Source: Pseudothermotoga elfii DSM 9442 = NBRC 107921 (GTDB lineage: Bacteria; Thermotogota; Thermotogae; Thermotogales; DSM-5069). Taken from it: DNA of 64,000 nt. The DNA lies in assembly GCF_000504085.1 (NCBI RefSeq), contig NC_022792.1, forward strand, positions 1,640,001-1,704,000, written 5' to 3'. Position numbers and translations under genes: made by a program. Positions 1-8,287 of the stretch are shown here, piece after piece. The notes beneath the pieces were generated by a model that made no database searches, was not told the origin of the DNA, and saw nothing but the letters and a program-made list of their open reading frames with translations. Position 1 is the first letter of the stretch, and every line of letters begins with the position of its first letter.

Positions 1-173
1 AAATATTTACAAGCCGAGATGCCTAAGTAGTACGATGAACCACAACCAACAAAATAAACTACATCACTGTCAGTGAGAAAATATGGGAAAGAAGATGTTG
101 GTAGTTGATTCAAATATGAAAGTACTTTTTTGAATTCACCAGGTTGACTGAGTATTTCCTCTTTTGTGTACAA
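1..173 (-). CDS. SIS-domain sugar isomerase/deaminase-like protein, N-terminal part only
   Basis: Only the first 57 codons lie in the window; the gene runs off the left edge. The visible translation begins LYTKEEILSQPGEF and later has DVVYFVGCGSSYYLG. This is the first nucleotide-fold strand and Gly/Ser loop of a SIS (sugar isomerase) domain, as in GlmS- and AgaS-type aminosugar-phosphate enzymes. I chose TTG at 173 because a GAGGTGA site sits 8 bases upstream and the frame has no better start. It begins 27 bases after the DeoR-family gene on the same strand, so the two are probably one transcript, with the regulator sensing a sugar phosphate that this protein processes. The substrate cannot be read from this fragment. 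Confidence 0.75.
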   Translation of the reverse strand, partial: MYTKEEILSQPGEFKKVLSYLNQLPTSSFPYFLTDSDVVYFVGCGSSYYLGISACKY

Positions 174-200
174 TCTGCCATCACCTCTTTGGTCAAAAAA

Positions 201-968
201 TTAAGCGATTATTACATTTATTCCAATGGATCTAAATTTTCTGGCCTGCTCTTGATCGATGCCATTGTCAGTAACAAGTACATTGACTTTCTCTATATTG
301 CATATTTTGTAAGGTGCCACCTGATTTATCTTTGTGCTGTCAACAACTAAAATCACAGTTTTTGATTTTTGAATTATTAACTCAGCGAGGTTTCTTTCTT
401 CAAAATCAGCAACAGTTACGCCTGATTCAAGCCCCACCCCACTTGCTCCAAGTACATAGCAATCAAAATACAAATTTTCGAATAGCTTTGATGCATATTC
501 GCCAACGCATTCAAATGATCCATGACGTACAATTCCACCTGAATGTATTAGATTAAAGGTTTTACTCAAGTTTATGACAGCCCAAGCAGTTGTTATTGAA
601 TTTGTTGCTATATTCAAAGAATGAATTGAGCTGCTTTCCAAAGCTTTGATGACGTAATAAACTGTTGTACCGCCACCAACTGCAATTGTCTGTCCATTCT
701 TGAAAAACTCTACAACCTTTTTTGCTATGCGCTGTTTTTCATCTTTCCGAATGTCTAAATTCTTGAAAAACGGAGAATCACCTGTTATGGTTTTAAGAAC
801 AGCGCCACCTCGTGTCCTTTCAACCAAACCCTGGGATTCCAGGATATCAAGATCGCGTCGAGCAGTTATTACGGATATATCAAAGGATTTGCAAATATCA
901 TTAATGCCTATCTGACCGTATTGCCTTAATGTGGTTAGGATCGCTTTCAGTCGTTCTTGCCGGCCCAC
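201..968 (-). CDS. DeoR/GlpR-family transcriptional regulator
   Basis: A sugar-phosphate-responsive repressor of 255 residues, the usual length for the family. Residues 1-57 form the winged helix-turn-helix (QERLKAIL, ISVITARRDLDILE, then the wing VERTRGGAV). Residues about 75-250 form the DeoRC sensor domain, with the VGGGTTVYYV and NIATNSITTAW loops and the conserved VVDSTK segment that binds effector phosphate in this family. The start is GTG at 966-968, 7 bases after a GGAGTGA site. It lies directly upstream of a SIS-domain gene, so control of an aminosugar or sugar-phosphate pathway is likely. GATCAT repeats in the upstream region may be its own operator. Confidence 0.92.
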   Translation of the reverse strand: MGRQERLKAILTTLRQYGQIGINDICKSFDISVITARRDLDILESQGLVERTRGGAVLKTITGDSPFFKNLDIRKDEKQRIAKKVVEFFKNGQTIAVGGGTTVYYVIKALESSSIHSLNIATNSITTAWAVINLSKTFNLIHSGGIVRHGSFECVGEYASKLFENLYFDCYVLGASGVGLESGVTVADFEERNLAELIIQKSKTVILVVDSTKINQVAPYKICNIEKVNVLVTDNGIDQEQARKFRSIGINVIIA

Positions 969-990
969 CGGATCACTCCCTTCCTATTTC

Positions 991-1038
991 GATCATAATC
1001 GATCATTTATATATCATCTTTTATAACTATATATGATC
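991..1038. promoter_or_regulatory. Possible operator: GATCAT repeats upstream of the DeoR gene
   Basis: GATCAT occurs at 991-996 and again ten bases on at 1001-1006. Its complement ATGATC occurs at 1033-1038, giving a direct repeat plus a loose inverted repeat in an AT-rich stretch just upstream of the regulator start. Position and symmetry suggest autoregulation; the protein that binds it is inferred. The rest of 969-1232 holds no gene that I can support. Confidence 0.3.
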
Positions 1039-1232
1039 CATAATGATAATATCAATAGTCGCTTTTGTTGATTTTTGTACCTTGAAGTGAAAAAATGACA
1101 GTTGTTCGTTCTTTTCACCTGGGTTCTCAAGATTACTTGGCTTTTCGTGAGTTTTCTGGGGTTTTTGAGTGATAGGTTGGATGCAAAACAGTTTGAGGAT
1201 TTAACAAACAGTATAAAAATTTGGAGATAACA

Positions 1233-1823
1233 TTAGTTTGTCAAAAAATCAATAGTTTTTTCCAATATTTCCAAAGTCTTGCGATCTTTCAACACGAATT
1301 CAAAACCATGATCGCCCTTCGGGTGCAACAACAATTTCGCTGTACATCCTTTTTGTCTGAGTTTTTTGAACATCTTTACAGAACTCACATATGGAACAAC
1401 AGAATCTTTCATTCCATGGGCGAGTAGAATCTTAGGAGATGCTGGTGTTACATAGTTTATTGGAGAGTATTTTTCGTAAATATCCTTAGACTTATTTGGC
1501 AATCTCTTGATCGTTGCCGTAACAGAGAATCGTGCAAAGATTGATTCAGATCTCCATATGTCCATGAGATCACATGGAGTGTAGTAAGCTACTATTTTGT
1601 CAACAAGATTCATATACCTCAAGCCAGTTAAAAGGGCAAGGAGGCCTCCAGCAGACAAGCCCATCAAGGCAAATTGGTTTTTGGAGAGATTGTCGATCTT
1701 TTTTTTCAAAAACAATATAGCGTTGGAAAGCTCTTCGAGCAATTTTTCTATCTCTTGAATATAACCTCTGCTGTATCCTATTGCTGCCACAATGAATCCC
1801 TGTGACACCAAAAATAACGCCAA
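1233..1823 (-). pseudogene. Alpha/beta hydrolase (dienelactone hydrolase/peptidase S9-like), N-terminally truncated
   Basis: This frame encodes the C-terminal two thirds of an alpha/beta hydrolase. GLSAGGLLALL holds the nucleophile serine (GxSxG), HGMKDSVVPY the acidic residue and GDHGFEF the catalytic histidine. The usual N-terminal strands and the oxyanion-hole HGG loop are missing. The only start is a TTG at 1823 without a good ribosome site, and a stop lies five codons upstream. Family members are normally 240-300 residues; this is 196. The peptide just upstream in another frame (VDLLFDL) could continue the fold, so a frameshift is possible, but I cannot follow homology further. Probably a decayed gene. 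Confidence 0.6.
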
Positions 1824-2161
1824 GATCGAATAATAAATCTACCAAAGTTTTTAAACCAATGGAGAACAAATTATCAGAGAGAAATTAAAAATTAAATATG
1901 AGAGTTTTTTGAGAATATATCTTAAAAACAGTAAACAAATGAGTAGGAAAAAATTATAGACCAAAAACATACCAGAAAGCGCAAATTGATTCAAAACTAG
2001 GACAGAGTATTCCTAAACACAGGGTCAATTTAAATGCTTACCTACTCCAAAAGGCGATTTAGCTGTCGCGTTAGACAATGTGATTATAAAGAAACAATAT
2101 ACTTTCGATCATCAAACATCGATGTCTATAAGAAAATAAGAACAATGAAACTGCTATCCAG
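1824..2161. other. Intergenic, no gene recognised
   Basis: AT-rich stretch of about 340 bases between the truncated hydrolase and the terminator of the fatty-acid operon. A short plus-strand open stretch near 2040-2137 (peptide containing PKGDLAVALDN) looks faintly coding but has no start or ribosome site. I cannot support a feature. Confidence 0.5.
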
Positions 2162-2192
2162 AAAAAAAGCGGGCATTAAGCCCGCTTTTATT
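2162..2192 (-). terminator. Rho-independent terminator of the fatty-acid operon
   Basis: A perfect 10-bp stem (2165-2174 with 2180-2189, GC core GCGGGC/GCCCGC) with a five-base loop lies directly after the CoA-transferase stop codon. Read on the minus strand it is followed by a run of T. It closes the operon transcribed from about 6121. Confidence 0.92.
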
Positions 2193-2867
2193 TTACAAAC
2201 TCACTGGCATTACTGGAACATCTTCTGGTACAATCAACTTTGCCTCAGTAAACTTCACAACTTCATCTACGGTTGTTTGAGGTGCGAGTTCTTTTAAAAT
2301 TAAGCCATTCTCTGTTACTTCGATAACCGCCATATCTGTAACGATTAAATCAACACGCCTGATCGATGTCAAAGGTAATGTACATTTTTTGACAATTTTT
2401 GGTGCGTTGCCCTTTGCAACATGCTGCATTGCAACTATAACCTTTTTTGCGCCTGTAACAAGGTCCATCGCTCCACCCATACCCGGAACCATTTTACCTG
2501 GTATCATCCAGTTTGCAAGATGACCTTCTTCGTCCACCTGCAAAGCCCCGAGGACCGTTGCATCAACATGGCCGCCTCTTATAAGACCAAAAGAAACTGC
2601 CGAATCGAAAGCACAGGCGCCCGGCAAAAATGTTATCGGCGAGCCACCGGCATTTGTCAAATTAGGATGTTCATACCCACTCATTGGTGCAGGTCCCATA
2701 CCAAGTATTCCATTTTCGGACTGTAGAAAAATTTCGACTTTTGGAGGCAGGTAATTTGCCACCAAGGTTGGAATGCCTATACCCAGATTTACGATATCTC
2801 CATCTTTGAGTTCAAGTGCCACCCTCTTAGCAATTACAGCTTTTGCAAGGTTCTGATCCTGTATCAT
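2193..2867 (-). CDS. atoA: 3-oxoacid/acetate CoA-transferase, beta subunit
   Basis: Beta subunit of a class I CoA-transferase that moves CoA between an acyl-CoA and a short-chain acid such as acetoacetate, acetate or butyrate. At 224 residues it has normal subunit length. The catalytic glutamate is seen at E51 in [12 protein letters not shown]; the family forms a glutamyl-CoA thioester there. [17 protein letters not shown] and [18 protein letters not shown] follow as in AtoA/ScoB. Its ATG overlaps the alpha-subunit stop codon by four bases (ATGA), so the subunits are translationally coupled. The operon also holds a thiolase and a fatty-acid permease, which points to acetoacetate or butyrate metabolism. 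The exact acid cannot be told from sequence. Confidence 0.93.
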   Translation of the reverse strand: MIQDQNLAKAVIAKRVALELKDGDIVNLGIGIPTLVANYLPPKVEIFLQSENGILGMGPAPMSGYEHPNLTNAGGSPITFLPGACAFDSAVSFGLIRGGHVDATVLGALQVDEEGHLANWMIPGKMVPGMGGAMDLVTGAKKVIVAMQHVAKGNAPKIVKKCTLPLTSIRRVDLIVTDMAVIEVTENGLILKELAPQTTVDEVVKFTEAKLIVPEDVPVMPVSL

Positions 2868-3523
2868 CTGGCATTCCCCCTTACAATGTAATCTACAACT
2901 GCGTGTGGTGTATGAATTTCATTTGGTGAAAGCCCTCCTACTGGAACGAATTCTTCAACTTCTACTATCGTAATCTTTCCAGCAAATGCCATCAATGGGT
3001 TGAAGTTTCTCGAAGTGAGATTGAAGAAAAGATTTCCATAGAAATCAGCTTTTTGAGCCTTTATCAGGGCAAAATCAGCCCTTAGGGCTGGCTCAACGAG
3101 ATATTCTTTATCGTCAATGACTATTTTTTGTTTTCCATTCTCAACAACTGTACCGACACCAGTAGGTGTCAGGATCCCGCCAAGGCCAAATCCACCTGCA
3201 CGAACTTTTTCAGCCAGTGTACCTTGCGGTACCAATTCCACTTCAAGAGTACCTTCGATCATCTGCTTTTGTGTTTCTGGATTTGTACCAATGTGCGAAA
3301 CAATCACTTTTTTCGCCATTTTATTGACTATCATCTTCCCGATGCCTTTGTCTGGAAAGGCTGTATCATTAGCGATGATGGTGAAGTTTCTTTTGCCACT
3401 TTTTACAAGAGCGTCAATGAGTAATTCAGGTGTGCCATCTCCAAGAAATCCACCAATCATCAGCACGGCACCATCTGGTATCATTTCAACGGCTCTTTCT
3501 ACTGTTATAACTTTGTTTTTCAC
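2864..3523 (-). CDS. atoD: 3-oxoacid/acetate CoA-transferase, alpha subunit
   Basis: Alpha subunit pairing with the adjacent beta subunit. The N-terminal [12 protein letters not shown] is the CoA-binding glycine loop of the family, and [25 protein letters not shown] is the long conserved motif of AtoD/ScoA proteins. I place the start at GTG 3523 (219 residues), nine bases after the AGGAGG site. The alternative GTG at 3532 abuts that same site too closely. It follows the thiolase gene by 12 bases and overlaps the beta subunit by four. With the thiolase it would turn acetoacetate plus acetyl-CoA into two acetyl-CoA, or run in reverse. Confidence 0.92.
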   Translation of the reverse strand: MKNKVITVERAVEMIPDGAVLMIGGFLGDGTPELLIDALVKSGKRNFTIIANDTAFPDKGIGKMIVNKMAKKVIVSHIGTNPETQKQMIEGTLEVELVPQGTLAEKVRAGGFGLGGILTPTGVGTVVENGKQKIVIDDKEYLVEPALRADFALIKAQKADFYGNLFFNLTSRNFNPLMAFAGKITIVEVEEFVPVGGLSPNEIHTPHAVVDYIVRGNAR

Positions 3524-3535
3524 TGCAGGCACCTC

Positions 3536-4741
3536 CTAATTAACATTTCTGATGATGATTGCTGTACCCATACCTCCACCTATACAAAGGCTTGCAAGTC
3601 CTAATTCAAGATTGCGCTTTTTCATCTCATAAAGTAATGTCACCGTTATTCTATTGCCGCTTGCTCCAATTGGATGACCGAGTGCGATAGCTCCACCGTT
3701 TACATTTACTCTTTCTTCAAGCCAGTCATCTGTCACACCATGTTCATTTTTCAGATCTTTCAGAACAGCTATGCTTTGAGCAGCAAATGCTTCATTGAGC
3801 TCTATCAATTGAATATCTGTAAGTTTGAGATTCGCACATTTCAAAGCCTTTGAGATAGCTCCCACAGGCCCTATACCCATTATACTTGGATCAACCCCGT
3901 GTTGAGCAAATGCAATTATTTCTGCCAGAGGTTTTAAACCATATTTTTTCACGGCATCTTCGCTTGCAAGAACTGTGGCAGAAGCACCGTCGTTTATTCC
4001 CGAAGCATTTCCAGCAGTAACAGTACCATCTTTTTTGAAGGCAGGCCTCAATTTTGCAAGTGTTTCGAGTGTTGTGTCGAATCTTGGATGTTCATCTGTG
4101 TCAAAGATTTTTTCGCTCTTCTTTTCTTTTACGACAAATGGCACTATTTCATCTTTAAACCTACCTGTCTCAATGGCTTTTTTTGCTTTCATCTGACTTT
4201 TGTAGGCAAAAAGATCTTGTTCTTCTCTCGATATGCCATATTTTTCTACAAGATTTTCCGCTGTGACTCCCATGTGATACATGTTGAAAACATCTGTAAG
4301 CCCATCAAAAACCATGTGATCTATTATCTGACCATCGCCAAGTCTGTAGCCAAACCTTGCCTTCGGCAACAAATATGGTGCGGTACTCATGCTTTCCATA
4401 CCACCAGCCAGAACTATTTCAGCTTGATTTGCCATGATATCTACCGCGCCTATCATGATGGCTTTCATCCCAGATCCACAGAGCATGTTCACGGTATACC
4501 CCGGTTTCTCTGCGGGGACACCGGAGTAAATACTCACCTGTCTGCCTGGCCCCATTCCTTGCCCAGCCATTAGTATATTTCCGACGATTGTTTCATCTAT
4601 CCATTCTGGATTAACATTTGCCTGCTCAATAGCCGCCTTTGATGCCGCAACTGCAAGCTGCACAGCAGGAACATCTTTCAAACTACCACCGAATGTACCT
4701 ATAGCCGTTCTCTTAGCACCAACAATGTAAACCTTTCTCAA
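3536..4741 (-). CDS. atoB: Acetyl-CoA acetyltransferase (thiolase)
   Basis: Interconverts two acetyl-CoA and acetoacetyl-CoA. The full catalytic set is visible: acyl-accepting cysteine C88 in NMLCGSGMKA, H356 in NVNGGAIALGHPIGASG and C386 in LCIGGGMGTA. Length (401 residues) is standard for a biosynthetic or degradative type II thiolase. I favour TTG at 4741, which lies five bases after GGAGGTGA; the GTG at 4750 is buried inside that site. Middle gene of a four-gene minus-strand operon between the fatty-acid permease and the CoA-transferase. The direction of flux in the cell is not evident from the sequence. Confidence 0.94.
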   Translation of the reverse strand: MRKVYIVGAKRTAIGTFGGSLKDVPAVQLAVAASKAAIEQANVNPEWIDETIVGNILMAGQGMGPGRQVSIYSGVPAEKPGYTVNMLCGSGMKAIMIGAVDIMANQAEIVLAGGMESMSTAPYLLPKARFGYRLGDGQIIDHMVFDGLTDVFNMYHMGVTAENLVEKYGISREEQDLFAYKSQMKAKKAIETGRFKDEIVPFVVKEKKSEKIFDTDEHPRFDTTLETLAKLRPAFKKDGTVTAGNASGINDGASATVLASEDAVKKYGLKPLAEIIAFAQHGVDPSIMGIGPVGAISKALKCANLKLTDIQLIELNEAFAAQSIAVLKDLKNEHGVTDDWLEERVNVNGGAIALGHPIGASGNRITVTLLYEMKKRNLELGLASLCIGGGMGTAIIIRNVN

Positions 4742-4754
4742 TTTATTCACCTCC

Positions 4755-6083
4755 TTACAAAATGAGTATCAGCAAGCTTGTTACAACCCCACTCCATATC
4801 AAAGCCATTACGCAATACCCCATGATGTCTCTTATATCAAGTTTTGCAACTGAAAGTAGTGGCAAAGCCCAGAATGGCTGAATCATATTTGTCCATGCAT
4901 CGCCCCATGCAACACCCATAACAACCTTTGGTATAGAAGCGCCTATTTGCTGAGCTGCCTGCGTCATTATTGGACCCTGAACAGACCACTGACCTCCGCC
5001 TGATGGAACAAACAGATTTATCAAACCTGCACTCCAGTAAGAGAACAGAGGTAAAGTTCTTGCAGTGGAGAAAGAGGCAAACCAGTTTGCAATTGTTGCA
5101 GCAAGGCCAGAATTGATCATCATACCCATAATTCCTGCATAAAATGGAAATTGTATGACAACTCCCCAGACAGTTTTTCCAGCCTCGATCGCAGCATTTA
5201 TAAAATTCTTTGGTGTACCATGCAGCAATAACCCGATCATAAGAAAAATAAAGTTGAGTATATTCAAATCAAGAGAACCACCTTTTACAAAGAAGTAGTA
5301 AAAGATGTAAACCAGACCTATTAAACCTATGATCAAGGACAAAACAGGACTATTTTCCATCTTTTCAGCAGGTGTCATATCAGACCATTTTTTCTTTGCG
5401 ATTTCTTTTTTCTCGGCAAACACAGATGGATCTACTTCTATAACTTCTTCTTTTTTCGGATGCATTCCAGCCATGATGAATGGCAATGTGAAAAGCAATA
5501 CCAGGACAGGCACATAACCTACAGGAGAGAAAATTGTCTGCGAAACAGGTATCAGACCAATCTGCTTTTCCAAAAAGTGCCCTTTTGTATTAACCAGAAG
5601 TGGTGCAGATGCTGAAAGCCCGGCGTGCCATACAAGAAAGCCAGAATAAGCAGAAGCAACAAGCAGCGGATAGTGCAGGCCTTTCCCTTTCATATTTTTT
5701 GCTATTTCAATTGCCAGAAGCGATGTAAAGATCAAACCAAACCCCCAGTTCAAATAACTCGTGATGATCATAACCACACATGCCAGTGCAACAGCTTTAA
5801 ATGGTGTGTTGGCAGCTTTCGCAATCGTTCTTAAAATAGCTGCCATAGGTTTGGTCTGAGCCAGAATGTGTCCCGTCATGAGCACCAAGCACATCTGCAT
5901 TGCAAAAGAAAGTAAGTTCCAGAAACCATCGCCCATGTAACGAATCATGTCAATAGGGCTTTTGTGCTGGATAAGCATACCAAGCACAAAAGTTAGCAGC
6001 GTCAGAATAATAGCAAAAATCAGAGCATCAGGTAACCACTTTTTCGCAAACCTGGAAAAAGCACTACCCAGAACCCTAAGCAT
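4755..6083 (-). CDS. atoE: Short-chain fatty acid transporter, AtoE family
   Basis: A 442-residue inner-membrane permease with about ten to twelve hydrophobic segments, matching the AtoE/SCFA_trans family. Recognisable family stretches include LNWGFGLIFTSLLAIEIAK, HAGLSASAPLLVNTKGH and, near the C-terminus, FVPSGGGQWSVQGP. It probably carries acetoacetate, butyrate or related acids. It is the first gene of the operon, starting at ATG 6083 after GGAGGGTGA, with a sigma-A-like promoter 45 bases further upstream. The charged loop PKKEEVIEVDPSVFAEKKE around residues 205-225 is probably cytoplasmic. Confidence 0.92.
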   Translation of the reverse strand: MLRVLGSAFSRFAKKWLPDALIFAIILTLLTFVLGMLIQHKSPIDMIRYMGDGFWNLLSFAMQMCLVLMTGHILAQTKPMAAILRTIAKAANTPFKAVALACVVMIITSYLNWGFGLIFTSLLAIEIAKNMKGKGLHYPLLVASAYSGFLVWHAGLSASAPLLVNTKGHFLEKQIGLIPVSQTIFSPVGYVPVLVLLFTLPFIMAGMHPKKEEVIEVDPSVFAEKKEIAKKKWSDMTPAEKMENSPVLSLIIGLIGLVYIFYYFFVKGGSLDLNILNFIFLMIGLLLHGTPKNFINAAIEAGKTVWGVVIQFPFYAGIMGMMINSGLAATIANWFASFSTARTLPLFSYWSAGLINLFVPSGGGQWSVQGPIMTQAAQQIGASIPKVVMGVAWGDAWTNMIQPFWALPLLSVAKLDIRDIMGYCVMALIWSGVVTSLLILIL

Positions 6084-6127
6084 ACTCTCACCCTCCTATT
6101 GTGAAAAATGTGACAAAATGCAACGAA

Positions 6128-6156
6128 ATTATACCACTATATTTTTTCTATTTCAA
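6128..6156 (-). promoter_or_regulatory. Sigma-A-type promoter of the fatty-acid operon
   Basis: On the minus strand TTGAAA (6156-6151) and TATAAT (6133-6128) are separated by exactly 17 bases, about 45 bases upstream of the permease start. This is a near-consensus vegetative promoter. I see no clear operator beside it. Confidence 0.75.
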
Positions 6157-6313
6157 CAATATTCATTCTGTATAAATTAACTTAAGCTAACTGTGCAAAT
6201 AGAACATAAATTAAGTTTTATACAGGCTCATTTTTGAGAGATAATCGTATCTGCAAACAAATCATTTTTCCAATAAATTCATCAATTAATGGTTTAATAT
6301 CTGAACAACAGTC

Positions 6314-6350
6314 TTGACAGATATACTGTAATGTTGTAGTATTACAGTAT
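6314..6350 (+). promoter_or_regulatory. Promoter with overlapping palindromic operator of the YtrA operon
   Basis: TTGACA (6314-6319), a 17-base spacer and TAGTAT (6337-6342) form a promoter. A perfect 10-bp inverted repeat, ATACTGTAAT (6323-6332) and ATTACAGTAT (6341-6350), covers the spacer and the -10 box. The ribosome site GGAGG follows at once. A GntR/YtrA dimer bound here would block RNA polymerase, so autorepression is a direct inference. Confidence 0.82.
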
Positions 6351-6362
6351 GGAGGTAAGTCA

Positions 6363-6743
6363 ATGTGGTTCACCTTAGATTTTTCTTCACATGTTCCTGT
6401 TTACAAGCAAATAAAAGAGAAGATAAAGGGCTTGATTAACGCAAATATTCTTAAAAAAGGTGAATTTGTGCCTTCTATCAGAAATCTTGCCGAGGATTTA
6501 GGTGTGAACATAAATACAGTCGCCCGGGCATACAGGGAGCTGACTATAGAAGGGGTCCTTGAGCCGGTTAGGGGTGAAGGCTATATAGTTCGAAAACTAA
6601 ACAGAGATGAGTTCACAAAACAAATTCTTTCCAAACTGGAGCTTCAAATAGAATCATGCAAAAAAGCAGGAATTTCTTTTGAAGAACTTTACAATCTGTT
6701 AGAGAGAATCTACTGGAGGGATAAAAATGATCCTGAAAGTTGA
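6363..6743 (+). CDS. GntR-family regulator, YtrA subfamily
   Basis: A 126-residue repressor. Residues 11-78 are the winged helix-turn-helix of the GntR family (VPVYKQIKEKIKGLI, SIRNLAEDLGVNINTVARAYRELTIEGVLE, RGEGYIV). Only a short helical tail follows, which is typical of the YtrA subgroup that lacks a ligand domain. YtrA proteins usually control ABC exporters responding to cell-envelope stress, and an ABC-2 exporter follows here with a 17-base overlap. The 10-bp inverted repeat just upstream is the likely binding site. Confidence 0.93.
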   Translation: MWFTLDFSSHVPVYKQIKEKIKGLINANILKKGEFVPSIRNLAEDLGVNINTVARAYRELTIEGVLEPVRGEGYIVRKLNRDEFTKQILSKLELQIESCKKAGISFEELYNLLERIYWRDKNDPES

Positions 6744-7509
6744 AAATTTGAGGAAATCTTATAATTCAAAAATAGCTGTGAATGATGTTTCTTTCGAAAT
6801 CGAAAAAGGGCAGATTTTTGCATTGCTTGGCCCAAACGGTGCAGGAAAAACCACAACAATAAAATGCATCCTTGGATTGAGAAAGCCTGATTCGGGAAAA
6901 ATTTTGCTGCATGGCAGTTATGCATATTTGCCGGAAGAAAAGGAACTTTACAGATATCTCACTGTGAAAAAAACAGTACAGATAACTTCTCAAATTACAG
7001 ATAATTTTTCTTCACAGAAGGCGCTCAATTTTCTCGAAGAATTTCAAATACCACTGGATGAGAAAATTTCTAATTTATCGCATGGCATGATGACACAGAC
7101 TTACATTTCTCTTATATTTGCTCAAGATGCTGATATATATTTCATGGACGAACCAACGTGGGGGCTTGACCCAATAATGAGAAACAGGATACTCGAACTG
7201 ATAAGACAGCTTTCCTACGAAGGAAAGACAATTTTTTACACCAGCCATATTCTCGCGGAAGTCGAAAAACTCGCAGATACCATAGCAATAATGGTTAATG
7301 GAAAGATAATCGAACTTGACGAAATTGACAATATAAAAGATAAGTATGTGGTATGTATTACGCCAAAAGGCAAAAACCCGGGAGGTTTCCTTTACAAAAG
7401 TACCGACAGAGAAAATATTTACATAGTGAGAAAAGAAAAAGCCGAGGGAGTTGTCGAACCAGCAACATTCGACATGATCTTTGAAGCTATTGTAAAGGGG
7501 GCGAAATGA
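6727..7509 (+). CDS. ABC-2-type transporter ATP-binding protein
   Basis: Energises export by the neighbouring permease. Walker A is GPNGAGKTTT (35-44), the Q-loop region reads YLPEEKELY, the signature is LSHGM (about 117-121) and Walker B is IYFMDEPTWGLDP (137-149), followed by the H-loop TSHI. The signature departs from LSGGQ, as is common in ABC-2 and Ytr-like ATPases. The start ATG overlaps the regulator gene by 17 bases and has its own GGAGGGA site. The last 60 residues form a variable tail. The exported substrate is unknown; a lipid, peptide antibiotic or polysaccharide would fit the family. Confidence 0.92.
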   Translation: MILKVENLRKSYNSKIAVNDVSFEIEKGQIFALLGPNGAGKTTTIKCILGLRKPDSGKILLHGSYAYLPEEKELYRYLTVKKTVQITSQITDNFSSQKALNFLEEFQIPLDEKISNLSHGMMTQTYISLIFAQDADIYFMDEPTWGLDPIMRNRILELIRQLSYEGKTIFYTSHILAEVEKLADTIAIMVNGKIIELDEIDNIKDKYVVCITPKGKNPGGFLYKSTDRENIYIVRKEKAEGVVEPATFDMIFEAIVKGAK

Positions 7510-8273
7510 TGCTTAAAAAAGAGTTCTATGATATGAGACTCAGAACTTTTGTAATACTTTTCTTGGGAATAGGGCTTTTTTTCACACTTGCTCCATTACA
7601 AAATATCACTGTAGAAATGCTTAAACAGTATTCACAGGCAGAAAATCTACCAAAATCCCTTGAAAAATTCTTTCCCAAGGGTATCGTTGAAAACCTGAGC
7701 GATTGGAACTTTTATATATACAGTCAGTGGTTTGGAAAAAACCTCGGACAAATGATTCCTATTCTGGCAATTATAATGGCATTTCCTCTATTTTCACGTG
7801 AAAACGAGAATGGTACAATAGAATTTCTGCTTGCAAGAAGAAGCAGGAAGGAAATCTTTCTATCAAAATCACTTCTGGCATCTTTCGTTTTATTTTCTCA
7901 AATGATTGTATTTTCCTTGCTACCGGGAATATACTCTCTTGTTGCAAATAAAGATCTGGCTTACAGATATCTGCCGGCTTTCGTTGTCCACACTGTAGTT
8001 GGCGCATTTTTCTGGTTTTCGGTGACCCTGTTTTTATCTGTTTTGTCCAGCGATCAGGTAAAACCTATTCTTATTTCATTTGGCCTTTTAGCCGCAACTA
8101 CAGTGGCCGGAATGATCAAACCGCTGAGATTTCTAAACACATATTCTTACATACTTGGAAGTGAGATATTTCAGAGTGGAAAAATGAATTTACCGTACAC
8201 TTCCGGGTTGCTGTGCATTACAGTGGTTTTATTTGTCATCAGTTATTTTACATTTCTAAAAAGAGAATACTGA
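7506..8273 (+). CDS. ABC-2-type transporter permease
   Basis: A 255-residue membrane protein with about six hydrophobic segments. FSRENENGTIEFLLARRSRKEIFLSK, just after the second, is the amphipathic coupling motif of ABC-2 permeases. It overlaps the ATPase by four bases (ATGA), so the two are coupled and probably form a homodimer-plus-two-ATPase exporter. The first 20 residues are cytoplasmic and charged. Substrate unknown. Confidence 0.88.
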   Translation: MMLKKEFYDMRLRTFVILFLGIGLFFTLAPLQNITVEMLKQYSQAENLPKSLEKFFPKGIVENLSDWNFYIYSQWFGKNLGQMIPILAIIMAFPLFSRENENGTIEFLLARRSRKEIFLSKSLLASFVLFSQMIVFSLLPGIYSLVANKDLAYRYLPAFVVHTVVGAFFWFSVTLFLSVLSSDQVKPILISFGLLAATTVAGMIKPLRFLNTYSYILGSEIFQSGKMNLPYTSGLLCITVVLFVISYFTFLKREY

Positions 8274-8287
8274 AAGGCGGTGTTAAA

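Noticed and set aside
314-556. Plus-strand open frame opposite the DeoR gene
   Set aside because: Lies wholly inside a well-supported gene on the other strand, has no ribosome site, and its composition mirrors the regulator.
2040-2137. Short plus-strand peptide containing PKGDLAVALDN
   Set aside because: Looks faintly protein-like, but only about 40 codons between stops, no start with a ribosome site, and no family recognised.
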